A stretch of DNA of 64,000 nt, taken from the NCBI GenBank assembly GCA_963691815.1, contig OY829657.1, positions 19,051,853-19,115,852 on the forward strand, in the 5' to 3' direction. A program made the translations under genes and the position numbers. The DNA comes from Echiichthys vipera. Taxonomy: Eukaryota; Chordata; Actinopteri; Perciformes; Trachinidae. Every line of letters begins with the position of its first letter. Position 1 is the first letter of the stretch. The notes beneath the pieces are model-generated. The model searched no databases, was not told the DNA's origin, and worked only from the letters and a program-made list of their open reading frames with translations. Shown here piece by piece: positions 26,380 to 39,330 of this stretch.

Positions 26380-27450
26380 TTGTATGTACAAAAGTAAGCA
26401 CTGTGCAGCTGTTCTCATTAACATCTTTCAGGACAGTTGACACTCTCTACTTATTCAGGCACTGTGTAATTCTGGCTTTGATTCCATTGCTTGTAGATAG
26501 TTTCAGAATTACCTTTCTGAAAGACTTCATTGTGTCAAAGCCAGAAATATCCGACCTGAGTCTTTACCAGTAACAAAAGGTTTTCCACAAGGATCTATAT
26601 TAGGCTCTGCCTTGTTTACTATTCATATTAATAAAAGTGTTTCTTCTTTAAATGACTTTAAAGGTCATGGTTATGTGGATTATACTAGTCTGTATTGTTT
26701 TGCTGACAACTTGCTGTTGAGAGTCTACATCTTTCCTTTAATCCTCCTCAAAATGCACGTGTCATTCTTGAACTAGAATTTAATGTAATCAAAAGAAAAT
26801 ACACGCTTTTCTCTAGAGCAAGCAATTGATCTTATCAGCCTACACTTATCCACACTGAATGGATGCAATATTGAGAGAGCTGCAGTGTATAAATATCTGT
26901 GCATCTTGTTTGATGAATCATTTACATTTAAACATAATATTGAACACTTTTACAAGAAAGTTTCCTTTTGAGTTGTAGGAAGAGCATTGAAGACCCCTAC
27001 ACTCAGTTTTTTATTCTGCCCTCTGATTTATTATTGGAGACACCTATGACCCACTCATCATTGCATTCTGTATAACAAAGTTGGTTGGTAACAGATGTGA
27101 TAAACACCTGTATCTTCACATTCACCACCCAATACAACATCTGTGCTGGACTGGTACGCAGGACCCTACCAAACTCGCTCTTCTAACTGTCTTGTGCTTC
27201 AAGTCGTGCAGGTTTATTTTGAACTTTAGTTGTCATTCTGGTGCCCTGGGTTCAGGTACAGAACAGGTGCAGAAGGGCTCGCTTTGGGAGAAGTCTAAGG
27301 GGCCCTAAACAACAGGCCTGGCTGAACACGCCTAAGTGTTCTAATATTGTCTCTCAGTGTGAATTTTGTGTAGTTTTTAGTTGGTTCTATGTGTCAGATG
27401 GTACAGTACTGTGGAAACAAATGTCCTCCTTGGGTGACAATAAAATCTAA
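26380..27450 (+). mobile_element. Decayed non-LTR retrotransposon (LINE) 3' fragment
   Basis: Across several frames I can read reverse-transcriptase signatures. GFPQGSILGSALFTIHIN starts at 26579, corresponding to the family's GVPQGSILGPLLF motif. YVDYTSLY at 26672 corresponds to the YADDTQLY catalytic block, with the second catalytic Asp replaced by Tyr. Downstream text resembles the 3' RT region, and the fragment ends near GACAATAAAATC (27436). Many stops and frameshifts make it inactive. Family (Rex/L2-like) is a guess. Confidence 0.6.
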
Positions 27451-27647
27451 TGTCTAAAGTCTAGTTCTTGTGCATCAAACACATGGAATTATCAGTAACA
27501 CATTCTCAAGATCGACTCTCCTCTCAAGAACACCACCACCTCACCTCACTGTGCCATTGTTTTCATAGAGTATTGTGCTCGACATCACTGAGTATGAGGG
27601 AAAACTCAATGATTTTTGTGATTGTGACAAAGGTTTGTATGAAAGAA

Positions 27648-29124
27648 CTGCTGTACTAGCAAGTTTAAAAAAATAATAATAACCAAGCCACTTCAAAAAC
27701 CTTGATTTTATGAAAAAAGCAGTGGGCAAAATTAGAGAACACTTTCAGATACCTCCCAGTCATTGGTGTTAATCTGGCACCTGGTGACAATTTACTCAAT
27801 GGTTGGACACACCCTATTTATCTGGCAGCTCTCCTGGTTACTTTGCAAAATGGCGAGTTGCTCTAAGGTGACTGAAACCCTGGGACAGCAGGTTGTAAAG
27901 ATGAAGGCCAAAGGGATGACCCTCTCAGCCATCAGAGAGAGGTTTGGCGTTCCAAGTCTGTGATTTCAAGAAAATTAAAACTTGGCAAGGACACAGATTC
28001 ATGTCCATCCAAAGGCTGGTCGTCCACATAAAACAAGTGCACGAGAGGACAGGATTATGTGAAGACTCTCAATGGGGAATCGGTTCAACACTGCAGCTGG
28101 AATTGCTCACCAGTCAGTGCTGAACAGGGCAAGGATCTGTCTCAGCACACAGTGTCACGTCATTTAAGACTTTTTGGACTGAAAGCTCACTCTGCAGTGA
28201 CCAAACCTCCCATTAGCAAAAATAATTAAAAGGCTATACTTGCCTTTGCTGAGAAGCATGTTGTGTGGACAGAGGAGAACTGCTCCAGAGTGCACTTCAA
28301 CGATGAGAGTACATTCAATTAATTTGGGTCTGATGGGAAACATAATGTTCTGGGCAGGACTGGGGAAAGACTGACCCCAAAGTGTGTAAAGAAGTCAGTT
28401 ACATTTGGAGGGGGAAGTGTCATGGTTTGGGGAATGTTTTCTGCAGCAGGAGTTGGGCCTCTTGTAAAACTACATGGCAGGGTGAATGCAAATGTTTATG
28501 TGAACCTCCTTCAGCAACATGCAATACCTTCACTGTTATTTTCTCCCAATCAGCCCACAATTTTCATGCAAGACAATGCCCCCTGTCACACGGCAGCAGT
28601 TTACACAGTTCCTTGAAGCTAAGAATATTGAAACAATGAAATGGCCAGAGTCCAGATGTAAACCCCATAGAGAATCTCTGGAAAATCCTTGGCGACAAAG
28701 TAATGTCTAATTAACCCACTACAGTTACTGAACTATGGAAGAGACTTAAGAAGAAAGGACCAAGATCAAACCAGAGCAGTGTGAGAAACTAGTGATGCCC
28801 TGTGGGTGCAGATGTGCTAAAGTCATTTAAAGCTGTGGCCTCCACTCTTCCTATTCATTTTTGAATCATTATAGCCCTAAGAAAACATTGTTGAAATATT
28901 CTCTTCTGACACAGTGGTTACTCTTCTCTAATTTTGATCACTGCTTTTTGTCACAAAATAAAGGTTTTTGTTGAAGTGCCTTGGTTATTTAAAAAAAAAA
29001 CATGCTTGTACAGCAGTGCTATAGTGACAGCTGATATTCTATCAAATTCTGAACAATAAAAAAAACAGTATTCCAGAATAAATCAAGAATTAATAATTAA
29101 TCTCTAATTTTGATCTCCAGTGTA
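27648..29124 (+). mobile_element. Tc1/mariner element with IR/DR-type ends
   Basis: Inverted arms at 27648-27739 and 28926-29016 share CTGCTGTAC, TAACCAAG and the CAAAATTAGAG motif. A second copy of the CAAAATTAGAG motif lies at the outer right end (29101-29122). Direct repeats inside inverted repeats are the IR/DR arrangement known from Sleeping-Beauty-type Tc1 elements. The left outer repeat is not recognisable. The interior holds a broken transposase gene. It is bounded by TA on the right. Confidence 0.75.
27850..28720 (+). pseudogene. Tc1-like transposase, frame-broken
   Basis: The N-terminal helix-turn-helix region is readable at 27850-27960 (MASCSKVTETLGQQVV, then IRERFGVPSL). The catalytic half is readable at 28422-28616 with MVWGMFSAAGVGPLV and the FMQDNAPCH block that carries the second catalytic Asp. 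FLEAKNIE follows in another frame. Frameshifts and in-frame stops separate these blocks, so no active enzyme is encoded. The copy at 6 kb is a relative. Confidence 0.8.
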
Positions 29125-30049
29125 AATTAAATCCAATTCTGGACAATTCCGTCTTGGCATTGGTGCATCTCTGCTGTTATTTGTGTGGAATTCTATGCTT
29201 CTATACATAAATTAATACATATCCATCATAGTATGAATCATTAACACATTATATTAGATGGGATGTTTTCAATATTGTGAACCAATGACAACTTTCTTAA
29301 CACGTGAGGTCACTTTTTTTAATTAAATGTTATTTTTCCTTTTCAGTTAATGGGAATTCAAGTGAACCATAACCTTAACTTCAATAATTTCTAATGAAAT
29401 GAGAAATGTGTTATGGAACTGGTGAACATGTCTTCTTGGGCCCACTTTTTACCCCAAAAGTGTGCTGTACTACCATATATATATATGTAAACCTTACCAA
29501 TGTATCTAGTTTGCTATTATACTATTGCGTTATTCACAATGCTTTGTCGTTCAAACGTTATAACTAAATTGTTGCATAAGAGGTGTTGTAATTTATCACT
29601 TATTTCAGTCTTTTAGTCATTAACTGCCCTATAGTGTTAATTAGGATGTAATGCACAGACACTCAAGGATGGGTATGAATAATAATAAGCTTTTCCTCAT
29701 GCAGATTATTCCTTGATCATTCATGAGTAATGAGCCTGTTGCCAGAGCCGATAGGACGGAAATACACCCAGTGAAATAAACCAAAACATCTGTCAAAACG
29801 TTTATCACTTAATTTTTATTCAATATCCTGTTCTCCTCAGCTTGATGTCATCACCACTGACAACATAAATAGTGTCTGTCCTATCTGCTTGATTCAGAGA
29901 CTACTTAGAAACTTTAGGAGGAAAGACAGGGTCATCAACATTGACAGTATGGATGAATTTTAATCCAAGTGCTGAATTGTGGAGAATGGATTAGGTAATT
30001 ACCATACTTTTCAGCGATATAAGGCTATAAATTAAAATCTCCAACAACT

Positions 30050-30430
30050 TCTCAAGTGACAACTCATCTAATCAGGGGGACAATCACAGAGTGGCCTTGC
30101 TGTTTACTGATTGCTCTAATCAAAAATGGCTTCTTCAAACACAGCTAATTGGTCAGTTTACTCACGGAACGGGGAAGCAAATGTAGAGGGGCTACTGTCG
30201 TGATTTGAAGGACCCAAATATCTCCCATTTGCATTGAGTGCCACCAGAATACACTTGACTCCCACAAGTTATCAGCAAACCAGACAATTATTCATCAGGC
30301 ACAAATTGGCACATCAAAGTCAAATCAGAGAATTACCGGCAGGAAGACCCCAAAGCAAGGGCTGAGAGGGGAAAGGTGGCCTTTGATTGACCGCGTTGCC
30401 CTTCGCTCAGTCCACCAGCCAGACTTGATA
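30050..30430. promoter_or_regulatory. Candidate conserved non-coding element
   Basis: About 380 bases of non-repetitive, compositionally balanced sequence contain CTAATCAG, CTAATCAA, CTAATTGG and CATTTGCAT motifs, unlike the AT-rich flanks. Enhancer function is inferred from appearance only. Confidence 0.3.
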
Positions 30431-32416
30431 CCTTCCAGAATTCTCCAAAGTGCTTCACAAGTAAAACCACACAACATTTTAAGTCAAAAATAAAACCAGG
30501 AGAAGGAAAATCAAGGTAACTTGATAACAACATCAATGCGTTTCTTTATTTTGTCTTGCAGCAGAGAATTCAACTGCATAGGCTCAAATACAAAAGTACT
30601 TATGCCAGCTTTGGGGACGGGATCTGATATGACATGGTTCAAGCTCCAGTGATGTAGTGGGATATACTGTAAGTACACCTAATTTGTCATTTTGATTGCT
30701 TTTAAAGTAATGTCCTGAAATCCAAACCAAGCTCCCGTGAGCAAAGTCTTTTTCATCTCTGAATTGATGAATCACACGTGAAAGTCCTGTTTCTGCTTTT
30801 CCTGGATTATCAATCAATTCATCCATTAGACAGCTGGCAAACACAGACATAGTTTTATGTGTTGAATTCAAGGTCGACATAATCCTAATCAGATCTTGAA
30901 TGTGAAAATTAGAAGTTTTGCGCTATGATGCATTACCTATGTAACATATTACATATTTTTTTAGTAACAAATAATGTGAGATTTTGCAATTACATAATGG
31001 ATAGATATAGACGAATTCCGACGATGTAGTATAAAAGCGCTAAAATCCATGTAGGGTTAAATTTAAAAAAAGGAAGAAAACAGTACTTTCGCACAGGGGA
31101 CCAAGTTTTCGTGTTCTGGAAGTACAAAGCCAAACTACAACCTTTTTTCTCATCTTAACCAAGTTGTTTTGGTACTTAAGCACTACCATCACCTTTTTTT
31201 TGGGCCAAAATTTAACTGTAACAGTCATCTACCGGTTGTCATTTCATGGTGTTAAATAGAACGTCATATTTTGAAAGACATCATACGAATTGTGTTGCAT
31301 AAGTTTTGGTAAGCTATCAAAGGAACTCATAGATGAGAATATGTTGACACATAGCACATACACACAAAATAGTTATCAGTGTCATTCGAGTGGTGTGACA
31401 CTACGGTAGAGGGAACAAAATTCCTGCCATAGCCCGCCTGTTTCCAGGGTTAAACTGTGGCCTGATGGAAGCAGAGTGAAGGATGGGTTGAGGGGGGCGC
31501 CTGAGGTCATGTACTATAATGTGAGCTCTAATACCAGTAACGCTCTATCACTCCAACAATTTGGTGGGCAGTTTGTTTGCTGTCTTAAGGACAGTTGAGT
31601 CCTGGTGTAGGGAGGCGCTTGGTAGTTAACAACCCCTGGTAACTGAAAAGTTGCCATATATACACGGCCTATATGTCGGTGAATTTAATTGAAAACTGGC
31701 TTGCTTGTTTTATCTATTGGTAATCCTATATACATGACTTCTCCAGAGCTGTGTGCATTCACTGTGGCTAAAATAAAGCTAGCTCCTGAGGAACCATACA
31801 GCCACACTGTAGGCTACTTATTAAGCTTTCTAGCTTGTTTTCTACAGATGTTAACTACAGATGACACAAGGCTTTGGAGGTGTTTAGAATGAAAGTAATG
31901 TAAGTAATACATAATTAGTAAAGTTGAATAATCAGTTATAAGTAATTGGTTAGATGCCCAATACTTGTAATTACATATGAATACATGAAAGTGTTTGAAG
32001 GAAATCTCCTATTTTTCATACACTAACAGAATGTGTCTGTCACAGCTGTGGGGCCTTGTGAATTTGTACTTTACACTAAGGGACTTGGGGCTGACTTTGT
32101 CAAATCTAGCAGGTCCACAAGCTGCCTTTCCTAATACTGACCTCCCTTCACGCTAATGCCATGTAGATGATGAAGAGCCTGCAACACCGTATTTTTCAAA
32201 GGTGTAGAGTTCATATTGCATGTGCATGTGACTGCTGTAGACTAACAAATTAATTCATTGGTGGATTGAAGGATGAATATTCTACTTATATGTCACATTA
32301 CTAGAGGTCAACTGATATAGGGGTCTTTTGTCCTGATCTCTACCAAGTCGATGCATATTATCACACCTGCCTGGTGGAAAAGCTGCTACATGGCAGAAAG
32401 AGAGCTTCAAGTGTGT

Positions 32417-32571
<155 letters not shown>

Positions 32572-33546
32572 ACTAAGATACCTTACTATAGTTTACATAT
32601 TTCACATTTGTGTTTCAAGATATGTTTAATCAAGGCTACATAAAAGCATACTAATTGTGATGAATGATGATGAAATAATAGATAAATAAATTATATAACA
32701 GAAATATTTAAATAAATAAAAAACAAAATACTGTTTTAAATAACCATAGATGGTGTAGATATAGAATAGCTGAATAGCAGACATCGCCGTGTTCATGCCA
32801 ATGTTTGCATACAAAGATCCTCAATCATTTTGCTGTGCCTGCCTGGCTGACTGTGTGGCAGACCAAAACATTTTTTCTTGAGTCTGCATTAGAATCAATC
32901 CATTCGTCCATCTGTTTCTTTCAGTTCACTTATTTATGTTTTTAATAATACTGTACTTTTTTTCACTATCTGCAACAACCCAACTGGAATCAAGAACAAG
33001 GCGGCTCCAGTTCCAGTTCAATGCAAAGAAAGCCATACCTTGCAGAAATACATGAAATGACCACAACCGCATTAAATGTTGGTGGCACATATTGTGTTAA
33101 CATTATGTGCAGGCACTATGGAAACAATGCCAATGGAAAGTCTTCCTATGTTGTGGTAGACACGTGTTCGTATAAAGAGCGACAAAGTCCGCGCTTGCAA
33201 GAGGTCGGGGTGGATGGATGGAAACAAAGAACGGACCTTCACCCAGGAGACTGCTGTTCATGTCTCATGTGAAACCACAAGTAAACATTGACTTTGTATT
33301 AACTTACATAAGTTAAAATATGTAACTGTACTTACACATATACTTATTGATCATAATCTTGTATAAATGTATGTAAGTATGTAATGTATGGTAGCTCATT
33401 GTTGTTCATGTTCTTTCAGGCATAGAACATGTGTTCTGTTGTATTGTTGCCAAGAACAGGCTTTAATTGAATCTTTCTTGTACTGACTGACCTATTCAGC
33501 AGATACTCCCCTCAACCATATGTAATGTGTTCTTTGTATATTGTCT

Positions 33547-34780
33547 TCTAGGGGTGGAATGGTTCACAAAATCCACTGTTCGGTTCATATCACGGTTTTC
33601 TACTCGGTTGGGTTGTTTTTTTCTATGTCTTTTAGATTCTAAAAATACCATGTATCAGATCTATAGCCTAATAATAAGATTATTTTTTAATCAGATATTC
33701 TTAAGGACATGTCATGCAATCATGCAAAAACTGAAATAATGAGGCAGCTTGTTTAGGGATTACTGTAACAATCTTAAATTAAAGTGAAGTGAGATTTTGA
33801 AACAGTAGGAGACACATTGCTGCATTTACGTGTTTATATATTTATTTGACACTGGTAAACAAAAAGTAAACAATTGTTTGCCTACTAGGTAAGAATATAA
33901 ACACTTATACATCATCAAATCTTAGAAAAAAAATAAGAAAATAGTTTTTCTTTCACTAAAATACGCACAAACACAAATCACTGAACTGACTGAAATGGGC
34001 TACATCAGGGTTGTTCAATTCATGTGGAATTGAGGCCGGTTGAAGTAAAATGATCCAAAATGAGGGGCCAGAAAAAACACGAGCATCACATTAATGGATA
34101 TTGTACATAATCCAATATAGTACATATATTGTCTTTATTTTATCAATGTAAATAGTAGTCATGACCTAAAAGTGCAACAAGCTTGTCAAAAAACAATCCA
34201 AACAAACCTGTGAACCAGAGGTTTACACTTAATTATTGGACTGAAGTACAAGTTTGAGGCTCCTCTCCTTTACTTGAGTATTTTATTCACATGCTACTTT
34301 ATACTTCTACTCCACTATAAATCAGTGGAAATATTCTACTTTTTACTGCACTAAATTTATCTGATTACTTCAGTTACTAGTTACTTTACCAGGCTTACAA
34401 GTGCATATGAAACATTCGTTTATTCATCAAAAACTGGACTGACACAAATGAACGGAACATAAATGCAGAGTAACATGATTTTTCTGAAAATGCCTTCTCA
34501 ACTTATAATCTTTACACACCGATATAGCTGCAGTGACAGAAACAAAAACGTCTCTGTCCATTCTCTGGTGAACTGATGGTTTTCTGTGTCGACCTTTCTT
34601 TTTTTCAGAGTAGAAAGAAACATTGATGTGGTGATTTAACCACAGATTTGAGAAGAGTGTAGGGGGAGCGTGTGTAGCGCTGGGATGGTAGCACTGAGAT
34701 GGACACAAGAAAGGACAGTTGTCAGTTGTCTACGTAGCACCTCATAAACCGAACGGTAAACAAGCGTACCGAACGGGACG
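33547..34780. mobile_element. hAT-like non-autonomous transposon remnant (composite)
   Basis: The left end CTAGGGGTGGAATGGTTCAC followed by CGGTTCGGTT-like text, and the right-hand ACCGAACGG repeats near 34750, resemble a fish hAT-type repeat remembered from other genomes. The right terminus is degraded. Stretches at 34009-34100 (CAGGGTTGTTCAATTC) and 34225-34400 (ACTTTATACTTCTACTCCAC) look like other common fish repeats nested inside. No coding capacity. Confidence 0.45.
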
Positions 34781-34789
34781 TATTTTTTA

Positions 34790-35985
34790 AATAAACCATT
34801 ACATATCCATTGACTTCAGTTTTATATTATAGTATATATTCTATATGTTGTATGAATTGAAAATACTGTTTTGTTTTGTATATGACATCTTCCAGGCTGT
34901 CCGATCTCTATCCTGAAATCAACTTTTACTCTTTTACTCTTTTACTCTACACTTTTACATGTAATGTAATGACGATTGCTAGGAAATCAGTTGAATAATG
35001 ACATAGCCCTATCTCATAGGGGTACCTCACATTTATCTTCTGATGGTACAATACTGTCACTCGCCAAAGGCAATAGCCTATTCTCAGTCTTGGAACATCG
35101 TGTGCGTGTATTGTGTAACAAATATTGATAGCACTTACATTTTCATGCCAAGGGAACCAAATTCATAGGACTAATTGTCAAAATACCTCTTCCACCTCAA
35201 GCACCGCAAGACTTGAGGGCACTTGTTTGCCTCTTCCTCTCTGATGATTCAATAACTCTAAACAAGTTTGCAGCCTCAGGAGATGATGGCTCGTACTTCC
35301 TTTTATCACTGCGAGAGACGAGAGGATGTGCAAAGCTCTCAGCGATACTACTGTGATCTCGTAGTATGTTTTCACCTGTGTGTCACACTCACAGCTCCTA
35401 ATGTTTGCGATGTGGACAGACACACCTGTTTTATGAGTATGTGCCTTGTGACAAAAGGCCAATCCCTGGTAAGTGACCTCACGTGCCCTAAAGCAGCTAC
35501 CCACAAAGCTTAGCAGAGCCCAGCAGAGCAGTTCACCTGTTTGCGTCGCTGGCTATTATCGGCTTTGAAATCTCAGCAGTAAATAAACGGTGGCAGGCAG
35601 TCAGAGATCTGTTGACTCAAGTTGAGCATTTGCATTTCTACTCCATGCTAATGGCTGACCCTGTATCCCCCCAGTGAGTAGTAGTGAGCGTGCCAGCTCC
35701 TAGATAACAGCCTGTGTTAATGACAGGGGGTTCAACCAATCCCCCTACTGTGTCTTGGGCTAATCTGCTTTGATCACCTTTGCTAACATCTCTATTATGA
35801 ACAGATTTCAGCCATCAACATGGAATTAAATTAATGCCACTTCCTGTGACCCAGCTGCACCGAGCACGGACGTGTGTGTGCGTAAGTTTGTTAACATGTG
35901 TATTCTCTTGGGAGAAAGGGAGAATGGAAGAGGTTGTTGGGGTGAAGATTTGTAAATGCAGTAACATTCACTAGCCTGGCATTAG
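34790..35985. other. Intergenic, enhancer-like block at 35540-35860
   Basis: No gene recognised. The 35540-35860 part is balanced in composition, with GCTAATCTG, CATTTGCAT and AATTAAATTAAT motifs, and lies directly before the 188-codon ORF. ORFs at 35178-35513 on both strands are not recognisable. Confidence 0.4.
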
Positions 35986-35988
35986 GTA

Positions 35989-36555
35989 TTGTCTTCATTT
36001 AAGAGACTTCTACATGGAGCAGAGACAAGTCACTCACCCAGTGATCAACGGGTTCTCGCGAAGGGTAGGAATATAAGATACTGCAACAACTCCCTCAGAT
36101 CATTTAGTATTATTTGTGCATTCAGGGAAAGATGCAGAGCAGGGAATCTGTGGATGTGTAGCAGGCGGGCAGACACATCTCTAGTGGCTGTGGGAGAGCG
36201 TACTATGAATAAATTTAGTGCCGTCCCCAGGAGATTGCCTTCAATCACGAAGCATAAGGTGTCAGTGCTGCGCCCTGTGTGCATGGAGCACCAAATTACC
36301 TTCCACCAGATTGCTGAGTTGGGTCTAATAGGAATTGGGGAACGGACTGTTGAGGACGGACTGCTAATTAATCTGGCCAAAGTCAGAGCTCATGTCCTGG
36401 CCCTGCTGACAACTGGTCAAGTTGAGGCCAGGGATACATGTAGGCTACCGTTAAATGAGTTTGTGTTTCGAAGGCTGAGTGGACAAAAAATTAAGGCTTG
36501 GGAGAACATACTAATGAAAGAAATGAAAAATGCAAATTTGGGAAGAGATGATTAA
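35989..36555 (+). CDS. Hypothetical 188-residue ORF, unrecognised
   Basis: One uninterrupted frame runs from ATG at 35989 to TAA at 36553. A pyrimidine-rich GTCTTCATTTAAG just after the ATG could equally be a splice acceptor, making this a terminal exon. The product is basic and mixed alpha-helical in appearance (for example LINLAKVRAHVLALLTTG and a C-terminal KAWENILMKEMKNANLG), with no signal peptide, membrane segment or domain I know. The opposite strand is also open for 111 codons (36045-36380). Candidates are an unknown gene exon, a captured transposon ORF, a retrocopy fragment, or chance. Confidence 0.3.
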   Translation: MSSFKRLLHGAETSHSPSDQRVLAKGRNIRYCNNSLRSFSIICAFRERCRAGNLWMCSRRADTSLVAVGERTMNKFSAVPRRLPSITKHKVSVLRPVCMEHQITFHQIAELGLIGIGERTVEDGLLINLAKVRAHVLALLTTGQVEARDTCRLPLNEFVFRRLSGQKIKAWENILMKEMKNANLGRDD

Positions 36556-36559
36556 ATGT

Positions 36560-38210
36560 GTTTATTTAGTTTTGATTGTAATATTTGTACGAATGCAGAG
36601 TGGTATAAACAACAACAACATGGTGCGTTATCAGTCCTCAAACAAATATTTGACAATGTATTTGAGATAATCAAATATGTATTAACTTTCCTATGCTGTA
36701 CGTAATCTCTACAGCTACAGTTGTGTGGATCCATAATCATTAAATCAGTTTATGTCGCATAACAGCATCAAATGTTCCCAGTAACTCCTATGGTGTATGA
36801 ACCATAACATTAAAGGCCATATCCAGTATTCAGCACAAGCTGGAATATTAACATCTCAATTTACATACAAATTTCCATGCATCTAAAAGCAAAAAACTCT
36901 TTACCAAGCCATTTTCCTATTTTGAATAATAGGTGTTTTTCTGAGATCCAGTTGATTGACTAAACAAAGACATGACTAGTGCATTAAAGCAATTGTTTAT
37001 TGCCACTGTATTATGGCTTATCTATAATTTTGCTGTAAATGGTTATTAACTGATACAAAAACCATGGATTTGTATAATAGCTGATAATCATTCTACCTCA
37101 GGATGTGTTTTCACCCTCATACACAGGGTTAAAGAATTAGAGTGTAGTCAATTACATTTAGCAGGTCACAGAAATTGATTTACTGCCTAAGGAATGTTTT
37201 TTTTTTTCTGCTGGGCCTCGTCTCTGTGGTGGCATTCTGCTCACATAATCAAGGATGAGCGTTGCCGGTCTACCCAATCTACTACTTGGTCCCACAGGGA
37301 AAGATGACTTGCAACAGGAAAACCTGCATGAATACTAATTTACCTACTTGGCTTTAACAGCTTTTGCAAGCCAATCTCATAGGAATTTGTAGAATATGAT
37401 GCCTTTCCATCTTTCCATATTAATTACCCCCAACTGAAAATAGGGACAGCAAGATATGGGGACGGAGGAAGAGAGTGTGAGGGAGAGAAAGAGAGAGAGA
37501 ATCATGGGAATAACTCTAAGCAGGGGCTCTCTGCTCTCCATCCTAAATGTGGTTAATTATAATGTGATTTGAAGCATCTTGAGCAGGAATCTGGCAATGT
37601 AGATTTGGAGCTCTCTGACCACAGCTCCAGTTTGGGTCTCTTCATTATGGCTCAGCATAGCTGGCCCTTCTCGTCCCCTCAGCGTAAGGATTGCAGAAAT
37701 GGACTAGAGGGAGGAGTAAAACTGGGGCACATTGGTTATGTTTACTCCAGGTTTGGAGCAGATTATTCCAACTCCTTAACTCTTACTCCTTTAGTTCATT
37801 TCAGTTGGACAGGAGAGAACCTTTAACAAACATAATGCACTAATATGTGGGTATATTTCTAAATCCAGTGCTATAATACGTAAATAATGTGTTTTGAATC
37901 ATATATAGGATAAAAAAAAGGCACCCCCAGGCAAGACTACAGTCATGAAATACATACATTAAAGCACATGCAGACAAAATTATGTAATTGTAGCCCACCA
38001 GGATATTTGCTTTGTCACATGTAAGGTCATGAACCAGCTGAATTTTTGCAACAATCATGCATTTCCCAGACGCTAACAATTTGCTGGTGTCTTCTTATTG
38101 TTTGTTCAGTTATCACTGGAAGAGCCAGAGGGACAAACTCTGCATAGGCAAACTTAATTCATGTAGTGCCATGACTGATCTATTTAGTTTTAATTGGTAG
38201 TTATGCATTT
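36560..38210. other. Intergenic, no gene seen
   Basis: AT-rich sequence. A block of more balanced composition at about 37220-37680 could be a conserved non-coding element. ORFs are short and unrecognised. Confidence 0.5.
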
Positions 38211-38214
38211 AGGC

Positions 38215-39330
38215 AGACCAGCATGATGTGTGAGGTTCCCCAAGGTTCAATCCTTGGACCTCCTCTTTTTAACATTTATATGCTTAGGCCACATGATACA
38301 AAACATTAACATCAACTATGCAGACGACACCCACGTTTAACTTGCTCAATTATAAACCAACTACACTCCCCCGGACTTCTCCGCAAGACAATTTAACAAA
38401 TAAAGGATTGGATGTGCCTGAATGTTCTCTACCTGAATACAGATGAAACTGAGATTATTGTCTTTTGCGCAAAATAAGAATCTCAACTCTCACAAAAAAA
38501 CAAGTCTGAAATCCTGGTGTAATCTTGGAGTTAGAGTTAAACTTTACTGTCACAGCCATGACAAATCAGATACAAAGTCTGCATTCTACAATTTTAAAAA
38601 CATAACAACAAGGACATATGTCCAATTACGACATAGAGGCACAGAGAAGTGGCTGTGCACACATCCAACCTGTTTCAGGCCAGTACTGCTTCTTGACTAC
38701 ACACCCAATCACAATGTTTGTTTGCAATAGCTTCCAGGTAAAACACCCCTGTGTACTGTATAGTTCTGTACATACAATTTACAATAACAGTTTGTCTGAA
38801 TGGTGCTGAGATGTCACCATTTATAATGCTAGATGTGGTTAAATAATTACACTAACAACACAGTAGATACAATAAGCACAGTAAAAACATCACATAGGTC
38901 TGACAGCCATATTATATTCAAATGTTACAGTTGCGGCTGAGAATTACAAAATAAATGAGTAAGTTTGCAGTAAGTCAACCAGTTGTAAACCCGAAAGGGG
39001 TTTGTAGCTAGAGTGACGTCACAGTGATTCAGTCATTAAATCTCTGGACATCTTAGGACGAAAAGACTGAATGTAGTTTATTGTATGAGCCCTCTGCCTC
39101 TCAAGTCAACAGATAGAGGGCTACCAAGTGTTCCCACAGTGCAAACTAAGCACAGACAGGCTTCACTTAGTTACTGTGCATCACTGAGCTGGAACACACT
39201 TCAAGAGAATATTAGACTTGCACCAGCTTTGACCACTTTAAATCCTGGTTTAAAACTTTAATGTTCTTTACTGCCTTTTACTGAACCTTACTTTTTTTTT
39301 TTTTACTAAACCCTCTTGCCTTCCTTTCCT
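38215..39330 (+). mobile_element. Decayed LINE (L2/Rex-like) 3' fragment
   Basis: VPQGSILGPPLFNIYM (from 38236) and NYADDTHV (from about 38315) are the palm-domain motifs of a non-LTR reverse transcriptase, with both catalytic Asp of YADD kept. KDWMCLNVLYLN and TETEIIVF-like text follow in order. Downstream, near 39190, a SWNTLQ-like reading and a T-rich tail near 39290 fit the 3' end. Stops and indels break the frame throughout, so it is inactive. Confidence 0.75.
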
